Translations under genes and position numbers: made by a program
The notes under the pieces: model-generated
Told to the model about the DNA's origin: nothing
The model's database searches: none
The model's input: the letters and a program-made list of their open reading frames with translations, nothing else
Assembly: GCF_017355165.1 (NCBI RefSeq)
Contig: NZ_JADILK010000007.1
Span: forward strand, 118,085 to 182,084
From: Bacillus sp. SD075
Lineage (GTDB): Bacteria > Bacillota > Bacilli > Bacillales > DSM-1321
Reading direction: 5' to 3'
Length of the DNA: 64,000 nt
In this document: one piece after another, positions 1 to 9,006 of the stretch
How positions within the stretch are numbered: position 1 is the first letter of the stretch
Layout of the letters: every line of letters starts with the position of its first letter

Positions 1-537
1 GCCCAATTTGTCTGGGGTGCCGATTTCCATACAATGACTTCTCCATACGGCCAAGTGGTCAATATCATGGGCCTGACGTTTACACTTCAGCGATTATTGA
101 TCATCGTGTCAGCTATCGCAGTGATGGTTTTACTATACCTTTTCTTAAAGAAAACTTATACCGGTTCAACGATAATAGCGATGTCCCAAAGCCGTGAAGG
201 TGCGTCATTAGTGGGAATCAACATTAATAAAGTAGCAATGCTCACCTTCATGATATCGGGTGGATTAGCAGCCATCGCCTCTTCCCTTGCATCACCGATT
301 AACCTTGTTTTTCCTGGTATGGGGCATTTGGTCATCTTAAAAGCATTCGTCATTATCATATTGGGCGGAATGGGGAGCATCCCGGGGGCGATCGTAGGCG
401 GATATATTCTAGGTTTCAGTGAGAGCCTGGGCGCAACTTATATTTCAAATGATTATAAAGACATCATTGCATTCCTTCTTTTAGTCGTAATATTAACAGT
501 GAAACCAACAGGTCTTTTTACCAAGGGGGAGAGGTAG
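1..537 (+). CDS. livH: Branched-chain amino acid ABC transporter permease, LivH family (5' partial)
   Basis: The reading frame is open from base 1, so the gene begins upstream of the window; about 178 C-terminal codons are present. It is an inner-membrane permease of the hydrophobic amino acid (HAAT) ABC family. Several hydrophobic spans are visible. The family's cytoplasmic coupling segment is present (AMSQSREGASLVGININ), as is the glycine-rich GGMGSIPGAIVGG near the C-terminus. It stops one base before livM, and the order H-M-G-F-binding protein fits one transcription unit. The transported substrate (branched-chain amino acid or a related compound) cannot be read from the sequence. Confidence 0.9.
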   Translation, partial: AQFVWGADFHTMTSPYGQVVNIMGLTFTLQRLLIIVSAIAVMVLLYLFLKKTYTGSTIIAMSQSREGASLVGININKVAMLTFMISGGLAAIASSLASPINLVFPGMGHLVILKAFVIIILGGMGSIPGAIVGGYILGFSESLGATYISNDYKDIIAFLLLVVILTVKPTGLFTKGER

Positions 538-538
538 C

Positions 539-1534
539 GTGAGGATACTTACGAAAAGAAATGCGATTACTGCTCTTATCATCTTTGCTTTTTCATTCCC
601 CTTTATCGCGCAAAACGACTATTATCTCCATATACTGACACTTTCATTCATCTGGGCGATAGCTGTTTATGGAATCAATTTATTATCAGGGTATACCGGA
701 TATCTCTCGCTTGCACATGCTGGATTTTTTGCCATTGGAGCCTATTCACTTGGACTGCTGACGGTAAAAGCGGGAATGAACTTTTGGCTGGCACTTGTAT
801 GTGCATGTTTAATCACATGTGCAATTGGGTTTTTAATCGGATTGATTGCGCTAAGGACAAAGGAACACTTTTTCGCGATTTATACTCTATGTGTGGGGTA
901 TATCATATATCTGGTCATCGATAAATGGGAGGGGCTTACAGAGGGGGTTAGGGGATTGATCGGTATCCCTGCTCCTGGGAATATAGGCCCGATCACATTC
1001 GATACGGCAGCTTCTCAATATTATCTAGTCCTAATTTTTCTGCTTGCAGTGATTTTAATCGTGTATCGTATTATCCGCTCATTGACCGGCAGGACGTACA
1101 TGGCCATCAGAAACAGTGAGGACCTTGCACAAACGATAGGTATATCCACAATGAAGAATAAGTTAACAGCATTTGTGCTATCTACATTCTTTGCAGGTAT
1201 GGCAGGTGCATTGTATGCGTCATTCATCCGTTTCATTGGACCTGAGATCGGATCAACTGCCATAATGTTCGATCTATTGATGTATTTATTGGTTGGTGGA
1301 ATCGGGACACTTTCAGGTCCGTTGGTCGGAACATTACTGCTAGTAATCCTTTCTCAAAATCTGCAATTCCTTCAAGAATATCGAATGTTGATATTCGGGC
1401 CATTGCTTACGGTGATCATCATCTTTTATCCGCGAGGAATCGCAGGGGCCTTCTTTGATTGGCAAAGAAAGCGAAAAGATAATGAACTGTCCGGTGTGAA
1501 AAATGAAATGCACATAAAAGCGGAGGAGGGATGA
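539..1534 (+). CDS. livM: Branched-chain amino acid ABC transporter permease, LivM family
   Basis: This is the second membrane permease of the HAAT importer, 331 residues, with multiple hydrophobic helices. The family segment MAIRNSEDLAQTIGIS is the coupling region toward the ATPase, and GGIGTLSGPLVG is the conserved glycine motif near the C-terminus. The start is GTG at 539, one base after the livH stop, preceded by the purine-rich GGGGGAGAGG. The stop overlaps the livG start (ATGA at 1531-1534), indicating translational coupling. The C-terminal tail is charged and cytoplasmic. Confidence 0.92.
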   Translation: MRILTKRNAITALIIFAFSFPFIAQNDYYLHILTLSFIWAIAVYGINLLSGYTGYLSLAHAGFFAIGAYSLGLLTVKAGMNFWLALVCACLITCAIGFLIGLIALRTKEHFFAIYTLCVGYIIYLVIDKWEGLTEGVRGLIGIPAPGNIGPITFDTAASQYYLVLIFLLAVILIVYRIIRSLTGRTYMAIRNSEDLAQTIGISTMKNKLTAFVLSTFFAGMAGALYASFIRFIGPEIGSTAIMFDLLMYLLVGGIGTLSGPLVGTLLLVILSQNLQFLQEYRMLIFGPLLTVIIIFYPRGIAGAFFDWQRKRKDNELSGVKNEMHIKAEEG

Positions 1535-2301
1535 ATTTGCTTATCGAAACAAAGAATTTGACAAAGCGGTTTGGTGGATTGGCGGCCGTCAATCATGTGG
1601 ATTTTACGATTGAAAAAGGTAGAATCAATGCAATTATCGGACCAAATGGTGCAGGGAAATCCACTTTTTTCAACTTGATCAGTGGCTTTCATCGACCAAC
1701 TTCAGGGACGGTCCTTTTTAAAGGGATTGATATCACCAAGCTGCCTGCCAATGAAATAGCGGGGCTTGGAATTTCAAGGACCTTTCAAACGACAAGCCTT
1801 TTTGATCAATCGACGGTGTTGGATAATGTTATTGTCGGACATAGACTGCGAACCAAATCCAATTTGGGGGATGCGATTCTACGGACAAAACGATTAAAAC
1901 GGGAAGAAGCGGCATGCAGGGATAAGGCAATGGAGGTGCTTGAAATAGTTGGATTGACGGAATCCGCTGACAGAATGGTCTCCAGCATCTCACAGGAGGA
2001 AAAGAAACGGACAGCCATTGCCCTTGCCCTAGCGACGGAACCGGAAATTATCTTTCTTGATGAACCTGCTGCAGGTATCAACCCGGATGAAACGGAGGGC
2101 TTGACAGAACTGATTAAAAAATTAAATCGATCAGGACTGACCGTTTGTTTAATCGAACACAAAATGCATATGATCATGAACTTGGCGGATCACATCATGG
2201 TGCTTAATTACGGAGAAAAAATTGCCGAAGGCACGCCTAAGGAAATCCGCGGAAATGAAGCGGTGATTAAAGCCTATTTGGGAGGTAGTGCCAGTGCTTA
2301 A
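1531..2301 (+). CDS. livG: Branched-chain amino acid ABC transporter ATP-binding protein, LivG family, with atypical signature motif
   Basis: This is the cytoplasmic ATPase of the importer, 256 residues. Walker A is GPNGAGKS (about residues 37-44) and Walker B is IIFLDE (173-178), followed by the LivG hallmark PAAG. The ABC signature expected just before Walker B (LSxGxQ-like) reads SISQEEKKR here, so the glycine and glutamine are absent and only the serine is kept. The downstream TAIALALATEP still aligns with the family. ATP hydrolysis may depend on the intact signature of the partner LivF. The gene overlaps livM by 4 bp. Confidence 0.9.
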   Translation: MNLLIETKNLTKRFGGLAAVNHVDFTIEKGRINAIIGPNGAGKSTFFNLISGFHRPTSGTVLFKGIDITKLPANEIAGLGISRTFQTTSLFDQSTVLDNVIVGHRLRTKSNLGDAILRTKRLKREEAACRDKAMEVLEIVGLTESADRMVSSISQEEKKRTAIALALATEPEIIFLDEPAAGINPDETEGLTELIKKLNRSGLTVCLIEHKMHMIMNLADHIMVLNYGEKIAEGTPKEIRGNEAVIKAYLGGSASA

Positions 2302-3001
2302 GTTAACCGATGTCGCCGTAAATTATGGGAGTTTCACTGCGGTAAAACATGTGAATATCGAAGTTGCCAAGGGAGAGATCGTTGTTTTGTTAGGAGCTAA
2401 TGGGGCAGGCAAAAGCACGACTTTTCGTTCCATAAGCGGAATCAGTAAGCTTACCAAGGGGGAAATTCATTTTCTGGGCGTGCCTATAGGGGGCCGGCCC
2501 CCGGATAAGAATGTTCGGGAGGGAATCGTCCAGTGTGCCGAAGGACGTAAACTGTTTCCACAGATGACCGTCCAGGAAAATCTGAGGATGGGTGCTTATG
2601 TGCATCGAAAGAAGAAAGCGGAGATCAAGGATACATTGGAATACGTCTATCACTTATTCCCGATCTTAAAAGAAAAGCATCATGATGAAGCGGGAAGCCT
2701 GAGCGGCGGCCAACAGCAAATGCTCGCGATTGGAAGGGCTTTGATGTCGAAACCGAAATTGTTGATGCTTGATGAGCCTTCGGTGGGACTCGCTCCACTA
2801 ATTGTCGAACAAATGTTTCAAGTCATTGAAGAAATAAACCGCGAAGGAATCACGGTACTGCTTGCTGAACAAAACGCGAATGCTGCCCTCAGCATTGCAG
2901 ATAAAGGGTACGTTTTTGAAAATGGGGAAATTGTCGTTCAAGGGACAGCAAGTGAGTTATTAGCCAATGATGAAGTAAGGAAAGCGTATATTGGAGCCTG
3001 A
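2294..3001 (+). CDS. livF: Branched-chain amino acid ABC transporter ATP-binding protein, LivF family
   Basis: This is the second ATPase of the importer. It has Walker A GANGAGKS, an intact signature LSGGQQQ, Walker B LLMLDEPS and the H-loop region LLAEQNAN. I chose the GTG at 2294 because GGAGG at 2281-2285 lies 8 bases upstream; the in-frame GTG at 2288 would be only 2 bases from it. The start overlaps the end of livG by 8 bp. At about 235 residues it has the usual LivF length, with no sign of damage. Confidence 0.92.
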   Translation: MLKLTDVAVNYGSFTAVKHVNIEVAKGEIVVLLGANGAGKSTTFRSISGISKLTKGEIHFLGVPIGGRPPDKNVREGIVQCAEGRKLFPQMTVQENLRMGAYVHRKKKAEIKDTLEYVYHLFPILKEKHHDEAGSLSGGQQQMLAIGRALMSKPKLLMLDEPSVGLAPLIVEQMFQVIEEINREGITVLLAEQNANAALSIADKGYVFENGEIVVQGTASELLANDEVRKAYIGA

Positions 3002-3023
3002 AAAAATTGAATGGGGGATTTTT

Positions 3024-4205
3024 ATGAAAAAACTGAAAGTATTATTTGTCTTTCTCCTGCTAATGATCACTGTTTTGGCCGGGTGCAATAAAGGGGATAG
3101 CCCTGTGTCAAACAGTGGCAGTAAAGGAAAAGGTGAAAATGTCGTTAACATCGGTTTTAGCGGTCCTTTAAGCGGGGCAGCAGCGTTATATGGGAAACGG
3201 ACATTGAATGGGGTCGAAATGGCCGTCAATGAAATTAACGATGCTGGTGGATTTGAAGTAGATGGAAAGAAATACACGCTGAATTTAGTATCGTTGGATG
3301 ATAAATACTTACCTAATGAAACAGGGGCGAATGCTAAAAGATTAATTCAGGAATATGATACGCCTATCATATTCACGCCTCATAGCGGAGGTGTGCTGGC
3401 ACTTCAGGTTTTTAATGAACAAGAGGAATTCATCATTGGTGCATATACGAGTGAACCGACAGTGACCGATAGCGGCAATTCATTAACTGTTCGAATTCCA
3501 CCGAATTACGAGGGGTATATCGAACCTTTTACAACATATGCAATGGAACATTTCGGCCAAAAAATTGCCGCTTTGCCGACCTCTTCTCAATACGGTAAAG
3601 ACTGGACGGAAGCGGTGCTCCCATATTGGGAAAAGCAAGGCGGAAATGTCGTTTATAATTCCTCTATTGATTTCGCCAAAGAAACCGATTTCTTTACGAT
3701 TGTCACGAATGCCTTGAAAAAAGATCCTGATGTGCTATTCATCGGTGGTGCTTCGGAACCTACGGCAAAAGTAGCGAAGCAAGCCCGGGAGCTAGGATTT
3801 AAAGGCGGTTTCATCATCATGGATCAAGCAAAGTTGGATCAAATGAAGCCGATTGCAGGGTCATATGAAACATTGGAAGGTTCGATTGGCGTCCTGCCAC
3901 TGATGGACTCAGATGAAGAAGCAGTGCCTGCTTTCGTTGAGAAATATCAAAAAAACTATAAGGAAGATCCTAGCTCCGAAGTAGGTTTGAATTATATCGC
4001 CATGTATGCGTTTGTGGAAGCGATGAAATCTGCAGGCAGCGTTGATGATGCCAAGGCCATTCGTAAACATATGCAAGATGGACTTTCAAATATAGGGCAA
4101 GACCAAAAAATATACGATATTCCCTCGATTGATGAAAATGGAGGATTTGCATCAGATATTGTCGTAGGTGCAGTAGAAAACGGGAAAGTAGTCCCTGTCC
4201 GTTAA
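3024..4205 (+). CDS. Branched-chain amino acid ABC transporter substrate-binding lipoprotein
   Basis: This is the extracytoplasmic receptor of the importer (periplasmic-binding-protein type 6 fold, LivJ/LivK-like). It starts at ATG 3024 with MKKLKVLF, a basic and then hydrophobic signal peptide ending in the lipobox LAGC, so it should be a membrane-anchored lipoprotein. The mature part begins with a Ser/Gly/Lys linker, then NIGFSGPLSGAAALYG, the usual ligand-binding entry of the family. It is the last gene of the operon and is followed by a terminator at 4277-4320. The ligand is not predictable from sequence alone. Confidence 0.92.
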   Translation: MKKLKVLFVFLLLMITVLAGCNKGDSPVSNSGSKGKGENVVNIGFSGPLSGAAALYGKRTLNGVEMAVNEINDAGGFEVDGKKYTLNLVSLDDKYLPNETGANAKRLIQEYDTPIIFTPHSGGVLALQVFNEQEEFIIGAYTSEPTVTDSGNSLTVRIPPNYEGYIEPFTTYAMEHFGQKIAALPTSSQYGKDWTEAVLPYWEKQGGNVVYNSSIDFAKETDFFTIVTNALKKDPDVLFIGGASEPTAKVAKQARELGFKGGFIIMDQAKLDQMKPIAGSYETLEGSIGVLPLMDSDEEAVPAFVEKYQKNYKEDPSSEVGLNYIAMYAFVEAMKSAGSVDDAKAIRKHMQDGLSNIGQDQKIYDIPSIDENGGFASDIVVGAVENGKVVPVR

Positions 4206-4276
4206 CTGGGTAAAGGGTTGCATGTGTTCCGGGTCTGGTGTAGTAAACTAGTTTGACATTTTGTTATATTACTTGT

Positions 4277-4320
4277 ACGTGTATCGTTCCTGATTATAGG
4301 TGACGGTGCACGTTTTTTAT
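4277..4320 (+). terminator. Rho-independent terminator after the liv operon
   Basis: An 11-bp stem with a few G-U pairs (5' arm from 4277, 3' arm ending at 4313) encloses an AT-rich loop and is followed by TTTTTTATT. It lies about 70 bases after the binding-protein stop codon. Confidence 0.75.
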
Positions 4321-4483
4321 TGTTGAAAAAATCTTGGGTTGCAAAATCACCAAAAATAGTAGGCTCCTTTGGGTATAGTATTGATACACGCAGTAAACGG
4401 CTATGGATGCGAATTTAATTTAATTCCGTCATTGGGGTTTTGAAGAAATAAAAATGTTAATTAACAAGTTTTACAAAAATATC

Positions 4484-4512
4484 TTGTGCCTGAGTAATGA
4501 AAACGCTATCAT
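4484..4512 (+). promoter_or_regulatory. Candidate promoter of the murQ operon
   Basis: The -10-like TATCAT at 4507-4512 (5 of 6 matches) is spaced 17 bases from a weak -35-like TTGTGC at 4484-4489. The cre site at 4497-4511 would overlap the -10 box, a layout expected for catabolite repression. The -35 is poor, so the assignment is tentative. Confidence 0.35.
4497..4511 (+). promoter_or_regulatory. cre site (CcpA operator) upstream of murQ
   Basis: ATGAAAACGCTATCA matches the Bacillus cre consensus WTGNAANCGNWNNCW at every defined position, with TG at 4498-4499, CG at 4504-4505 and CA at 4510-4511. It lies about 85 bases before the murQ start. Carbon catabolite control of amino-sugar salvage is the natural reading. 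Confidence 0.65.
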
Positions 4513-4523
4513 TGAATATAACA

Positions 4524-4571
4524 TGAAATATAATTTCAATATTTTTTATAAAAAAATGAAATTATATTTAA
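4524..4571. promoter_or_regulatory. Paired MurR/RpiR-type operators
   Basis: Two dyads of the form TGAAAT-N3-ATTTCA occur. Site 1 (4524-4538) is perfect; site 2 (4557-4571) has one mismatch (ATTTAA). Their centres are 33 bp apart, about three helical turns. The block also forms a perfect 13-bp inverted repeat (4526-4538 with 4557-4569). Their place just upstream of murQ-murR, between the cre site and the start codon, suggests autoregulation by MurR. Confidence 0.6.
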
Positions 4572-4594
4572 GTGATTGATATAGGAGGATTTAA

Positions 4595-5509
4595 GTGTCT
4601 ATGGAAGAACATTTGCGTTCATTAACGACTGAATTACGAAACAAAAAGACGATGAATATCGACAGTGTAAATACGCTGGAAATCATTTCTGCCATCAATA
4701 AGGAAGATTTTAAAGTGGCGGCAGCGGTTCAGGAGGTATTGCCAGAGATTGAAATGGTAGTTGAATGGGCTTGCGAATCGCTGAAAAAAGGAGGGAGACT
4801 CATATACGTCGGAGCAGGAACGAGTGGAAGACTCGGTGTGCTGGATGCCGTGGAATGTCCACCGACTTTCAGCACACCACCTGACAAGGTGCTGGGAATA
4901 ATAGCAGGAGGGGAAAAGGCGTTTGTTCGGGCTGTTGAAGGAGCAGAGGATAAAGAAGAGTTTGGGGAATGTGATTTAATTGATGTGGACCTTACAGCAA
5001 ATGATACGGTCATTGGCATCGCGGCAAGCGGCCGTACCCCTTATGTGAGGGGCGCTTTACGTTATGCAAGAAAAGTTGGGGCTAAAGCGGTGGCTTTATC
5101 AAGCAATAAAAACGCGAGCATCACGGAAGCAGCTGATATAGGGATTGAAGTGGTGGTTGGACCGGAAGTATTAACGGGGTCCACGAGAATGAAAGCGGCA
5201 ACCGCACATAAAATGATACTCAATATGATCTCTACGGCGACCATGATCCGGTTGGGAAAAGTTTATGAAAATCTTATGGTTGATGTAAATGTCAGTAATC
5301 AAAAACTGAAGGACCGTGCAATAAGCATCATAGAAACTGTAACGAAGGCAAATTATGATCAAGCTTTGAATACGCTTGAAAAGGCAAATAATCAAGTTAA
5401 ACCAGCGATTGTCATGATAAAAACAGCAACAGATTATGATAAAGCAATGGAATTGCTGAAAAATTCTGGCGGAGATGTCAGGAAAGCAATCTCGATCTAT
5501 GAAGATTAA
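4595..5509 (+). CDS. murQ: N-acetylmuramic acid 6-phosphate etherase MurQ
   Basis: MurQ cleaves the D-lactyl ether of MurNAc-6-phosphate to give GlcNAc-6-phosphate and lactate, a cytoplasmic step in peptidoglycan sugar salvage. The SIS-fold signature [18 protein letters not shown] and the family signature [12 protein letters not shown] are both present, and 304 residues is the usual length. The start is GTG 4595, 6 bases after AGGAGG (4583-4588); an ATG at 4601 is the alternative. It is first in murQ-murR-murP-mupG, preceded by cre and MurR-type operators. Confidence 0.95.
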   Translation: MSMEEHLRSLTTELRNKKTMNIDSVNTLEIISAINKEDFKVAAAVQEVLPEIEMVVEWACESLKKGGRLIYVGAGTSGRLGVLDAVECPPTFSTPPDKVLGIIAGGEKAFVRAVEGAEDKEEFGECDLIDVDLTANDTVIGIAASGRTPYVRGALRYARKVGAKAVALSSNKNASITEAADIGIEVVVGPEVLTGSTRMKAATAHKMILNMISTATMIRLGKVYENLMVDVNVSNQKLKDRAISIIETVTKANYDQALNTLEKANNQVKPAIVMIKTATDYDKAMELLKNSGGDVRKAISIYED

Positions 5510-5520
5510 GGAGGGAAGCA

Positions 5521-6378
5521 ATGGCTACAGGAGGATTATCCATCATACAGACGATGATGAGCAAGCTGCCGCAATCGGAACAAAAACTAGCAGAATATAT
5601 TCTTCAGAATCCTCATGAAGTTGTGAACAGCACTGTACAGGAATTAAGTACGTCCGCCCAAACAAGCGGGGCAGCTGTTATTAGGTTGTGTAAATCGCTT
5701 GGAATAAAAGGGTTTCAAGATCTGAAAATTAGGATTGCTGGAGATTTGATGAAGACCGTCGAACAGGGCTACCGGGATATCGAGCCTTCCGAATCCCTGT
5801 ATCGGATTGTGGAAAAAACAACGAGTAATTCGATTCAGACCATCCGGGACACATCTGAAATAATTGATCACGATAATCTCAAACTGGCAATAACGCTGAT
5901 GATGAATGCTAAAAGCGTCCACTTTTGCGGTGTGGGCGCTTCGAATATAGTTGCTGCTGACGCTCAGCAAAAATTACTTCGCATCAATAAAGGGGCAACG
6001 GCTTTTACAGATATGCATTTAGTTGCGACACTGATTGCAAATGCAGATGAAAATGACATCGTTTTTGCCATTTCATTCTCCGGGGAAACACCAGAAGTTG
6101 TCAATATACTGAAGCTGGCAAAAGAACGTGGGGTAAAAACGATCGGGCTGACTCATTTTGGTCAAACAACTGTATCTTCTTTGTGTGACGCCACACTATA
6201 TACATCCTTTTCGAACGAAGCACCGTTTCGAAGTGCAGCAACATCCTCACGATTAGCTCAATTATATATGATTGACATTTTGTTTTTGGGGATGGCTTCA
6301 GAGCAATATGAAGAGACTGTCCAATATATTGATAACACCAAGTCTGCCATTAAATCGATGACAGATCGATATAAATGA
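5521..6378 (+). CDS. murR: MurR/RpiR family transcriptional regulator of MurNAc catabolism
   Basis: A 285-residue regulator. The N-terminal RpiR-type helix-turn-helix covers about residues 1-77 and contains SAQTSGAAVIRLCKSLG. The C-terminal SIS domain (about 110-245) contains HFCGVGASNIVAADAQQK and FAISFSGETPEVV, the phospho-sugar pocket. Known MurR proteins sense MurNAc-6-phosphate. It starts 11 bases after murQ with a strong GGAGGGA site. The TGAAAT-N3-ATTTCA dyads at 4524-4571 are its likely operators. Confidence 0.9.
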   Translation: MATGGLSIIQTMMSKLPQSEQKLAEYILQNPHEVVNSTVQELSTSAQTSGAAVIRLCKSLGIKGFQDLKIRIAGDLMKTVEQGYRDIEPSESLYRIVEKTTSNSIQTIRDTSEIIDHDNLKLAITLMMNAKSVHFCGVGASNIVAADAQQKLLRINKGATAFTDMHLVATLIANADENDIVFAISFSGETPEVVNILKLAKERGVKTIGLTHFGQTTVSSLCDATLYTSFSNEAPFRSAATSSRLAQLYMIDILFLGMASEQYEETVQYIDNTKSAIKSMTDRYK

Positions 6379-6409
6379 TTAATACGAGATTTGACAAGGG
6401 GGCTTTTGA

Positions 6410-7780
6410 ATGGGTAAGGGGGATAAGTACGCCAGTTTAGCAGAAGAGTTATTGGGGAAATTGGGTGGGGTATCTAATGTTGCCGATGCTGCACATTGTA
6501 TGACCAGACTAAGGGTACTGCCAATCGACCGTTCGAAAGTAAAAATGGAAGAGATAAAAAATACGGAAGGCGTTTTTGGCGTCATTGAAGAGGAAACGAT
6601 ACAAATCGTCCTCGGGCCAGGCGTGGTGAACAAGGTTCATACAGAATTTGAAAAGCTTCTGGAGGAATCTTCTGGCGATTTGAACTTAAAAGAAGTGGCT
6701 TCGAAGAATAAATCAGAGATTGATAGAAAAAATGCAAAACCATTAAAACTTTTTTTACGCAGGATTGCCAGTATTTTCATCCCTTTAATTCCCGCCTTAG
6801 TGGCATCAGGTTTGATTACCGGTATTACAAAAGCAATCGTTCAAGCGGGCTGGCTTGCAGCTGAATCGCAATTAGCCATCATTTTAACCGTTATCGGATC
6901 GGGACTGTTTGCTTATTTGGGGATTTTGGTTGGGACCAATGCAGCAAAAGAATACGGTGGATCTCCTGCACTTGGTGCACTGGCAGGTATCTTGGTCATT
7001 AACCCTGCTGTCGGCGACATTTCATTGTTCGGTGAAAATTTGCTCCCTGGCCGCGGTGGATTGATAGGAGTGCTCTTTGCAGCTATTTTCATAGCCTTGG
7101 TGGAAAAACAGGTCAGGAAATTCATTCCTCAATCACTGGATATCATTTTGACGCCAACCATCGCTTTACTTATTACAGGGATGGTCACTTACATTGTATT
7201 TATGCCGGTAGGAGGGTTTTTATCGGATGCCATTACGACTGGGTTATTGAATGTATTGGATTTCGGTGGTGTTGTAGCTGGATTCGTGCTTGGTGCGGCC
7301 TTCCTCCCTCTTGTCATTACTGGCCTACATCAAGGTTTAACGCCTGTCCATTTAGAATTGATCAATTCGATTGGTGATGATCCACTACTTCCCATTTTGG
7401 CAATGGGTGGCGCGGGCCAAGTGGGAGCTGCATTTGCCATCTATATGAAAACGAAGAAAGCAAGTTTGAAGAGAGCTATCGGAGGAGGCCTTCCTTCCGG
7501 GATGCTTGGTATCGGTGAACCCCTTATATTTGGAGTGACCTTGCCACTGGGCAGGCCTTTCTTAACTGCATGTTTAGGTGCAGGAGTAGGTGGTGCATTC
7601 CAAGCTCAATTTGGAATCGCAACGTCGTCCATTGGTGTGTCCGGACTGCCGCTTACCTTTTTAGTTCATCCAAACCAAATCGGGCTGTTCCTCGCTGGGT
7701 TGTTCATTTCCTATATAGCAGGATTTATTTTTACGTATTTGTTTGGGTTCAAAGATGAAATGGCGGTTGAGTTCAAGTGA
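6410..7780 (+). CDS. murP: PTS transporter EIIBC, N-acetylmuramic acid-specific
   Basis: This membrane PTS permease imports and phosphorylates MurNAc, and possibly MurNAc-GlcNAc. The N-terminal EIIB domain has the phospho-acceptor cysteine in HCMTRLR (Cys30). A short linker leads to the EIIC domain (about 110-450), which has many membrane spans. No EIIA domain is fused, so a glucose-type EIIA from elsewhere must serve it. It follows murR and its stop overlaps the next start by 4 bp. Specificity is inferred from the flanking murQ, murR and mupG. Confidence 0.88.
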   Translation: MGKGDKYASLAEELLGKLGGVSNVADAAHCMTRLRVLPIDRSKVKMEEIKNTEGVFGVIEEETIQIVLGPGVVNKVHTEFEKLLEESSGDLNLKEVASKNKSEIDRKNAKPLKLFLRRIASIFIPLIPALVASGLITGITKAIVQAGWLAAESQLAIILTVIGSGLFAYLGILVGTNAAKEYGGSPALGALAGILVINPAVGDISLFGENLLPGRGGLIGVLFAAIFIALVEKQVRKFIPQSLDIILTPTIALLITGMVTYIVFMPVGGFLSDAITTGLLNVLDFGGVVAGFVLGAAFLPLVITGLHQGLTPVHLELINSIGDDPLLPILAMGGAGQVGAAFAIYMKTKKASLKRAIGGGLPSGMLGIGEPLIFGVTLPLGRPFLTACLGAGVGGAFQAQFGIATSSIGVSGLPLTFLVHPNQIGLFLAGLFISYIAGFIFTYLFGFKDEMAVEFK

Positions 7781-8787
7781 TCGGGATCTCTTTTTATCTA
7801 CAAGACCCGCATGCGGAAACACAAATTATCCATGCTGCTAACCTGGGAGTGAAGAAAGCGTTTACCTCGCTTCATATTCCTGAAGAAAAGGGTGATCTCC
7901 TAAAGAGGATGATCACGCTTTTAAAGCTTTCAGAGTCCCATGGAATGGAAATCCATGCAGATGTCTCATTAAACACGCTTCATCATTTGGGGATCAGTAA
8001 ATTTACGGATTTATGGCCATTGGGTATTAAAGGTATCCGACTTGATGATGGGTTCGATAAAGAAACGATCATATCTTTATCGAAGGTATTTTCACTCTCA
8101 CTAAATGCAAGTACGTTGAATGAAAATGAACTTTTAGCCGTGCTTGGGGGCGGTGTGGAGCCGGAAAGGTTGATAGCGTGGCACAACTTTTATCCAAGGC
8201 TTGAAACGGGACTTGAGGAAGCATTCTTTCATGAACAGAATCGAATGTTCAAGAAATACGGCATACCGATCTTTGCTTTCATCCCGGGTGCAGGAAATAA
8301 ACGCGGTCCTCTTCATGAGGGTCTACCAACGCTTGAAAAACATAGGTTGATGAATCCTTACGCTGCCGGTATTGAGTTATTTCAACATGTGGAAGGAGTG
8401 TACGTTGGAGATCAAGGAACGGAGAATAATCTGCTTGAAAAGCTGACTGCATATAAAAATCTAAATATTTTAACTGTTAGAATAGAATCCAACCTCTTAC
8501 AAGGCGGTCAGTATAAATTGAGGCCAGATGTTTCTCAAGATGTTTTCCGGCTGCAGAATACCAGGGTTACAAAAAATGTCGAGCCGAGTAATACAGTTGC
8601 ACGCAGCCTTGGATCCATAACGATGGATAATGATGCTTACGGAAGATATCGGGGAGAGGTTCAAATTTGCAAGAGAGATCTGGGTGCAAATCACCGAGTT
8701 AATGTGATAGGGCGAGTAATAGAAGAAGATATTCCCTTGCTGTCCCTTCTAAAGCCTGGTCAAACGATAAAACTTATAATTGAGTGA
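7777..8787 (+). CDS. mupG: DUF871 protein, MupG-type 6-phospho-N-acetylmuramidase
   Basis: 336 residues with the DUF871 architecture: an N-terminal TIM-barrel-like domain (about 1-220) and a C-terminal cyclophilin-like domain (about 230-336, ending in LKPGQTIKL). The S. aureus member, MupG, hydrolyses MurNAc-6P-GlcNAc inside the cell. Here it starts at GTG 7777, overlapping the murP stop (GTGA), so it is very likely co-translated with the transporter. It occupies the place where B. subtilis has amiE. The function is inferred from family and context. Confidence 0.82.
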   Translation: MIGISFYLQDPHAETQIIHAANLGVKKAFTSLHIPEEKGDLLKRMITLLKLSESHGMEIHADVSLNTLHHLGISKFTDLWPLGIKGIRLDDGFDKETIISLSKVFSLSLNASTLNENELLAVLGGGVEPERLIAWHNFYPRLETGLEEAFFHEQNRMFKKYGIPIFAFIPGAGNKRGPLHEGLPTLEKHRLMNPYAAGIELFQHVEGVYVGDQGTENNLLEKLTAYKNLNILTVRIESNLLQGGQYKLRPDVSQDVFRLQNTRVTKNVEPSNTVARSLGSITMDNDAYGRYRGEVQICKRDLGANHRVNVIGRVIEEDIPLLSLLKPGQTIKLIIE

Positions 8788-8851
8788 CCAATCGGGCACG
8801 ATGAATCATTTATACGGTAAATGGGTATATTTCATGAAGGCTTGTTAAAAG

Positions 8852-8892
8852 AGGCAGCTGCTGGGATTCCCAATGCTGCCTTGATTTCTTTA
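8852..8892 (+). terminator. Weak terminator-like hairpin between mupG and nagZ
   Basis: AGGCAGC (8852-8858) pairs with GCTGCCT (8875-8881), and an inner TGGGA/TCCCA stem extends it. The following tract TGATTTCTTTAT is only moderately T-rich, so it may attenuate rather than stop transcription into nagZ. Confidence 0.45.
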
Positions 8893-8952
8893 TAGGATCT
8901 ATTTAGTTCATTTCCATTCATTTTTACTTTTTACCCCTTCATGGAGGTAGAT

Positions 8953-9006
8953 ATGGAATTGTTGCTAACAGAACTAAAAAGTATACAAGGGAGGCTGCCT
9001 AAATGA
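8953..9006 (+). CDS. 17-codon upstream ORF coupled to nagZ
   Basis: An ATG at 8953 has a good Shine-Dalgarno sequence (GGAGG six to seven bases upstream). It opens a 17-residue frame beginning MELLLTEL whose TGA overlaps the nagZ ATG (ATGA at 9003-9006). It could be a coupling leader peptide or a leftover from a deleted gene. The peptide resembles nothing I know, and nagZ also has its own ribosome binding site, so this is a weak call. Confidence 0.3.
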   Translation: MELLLTELKSIQGRLPK

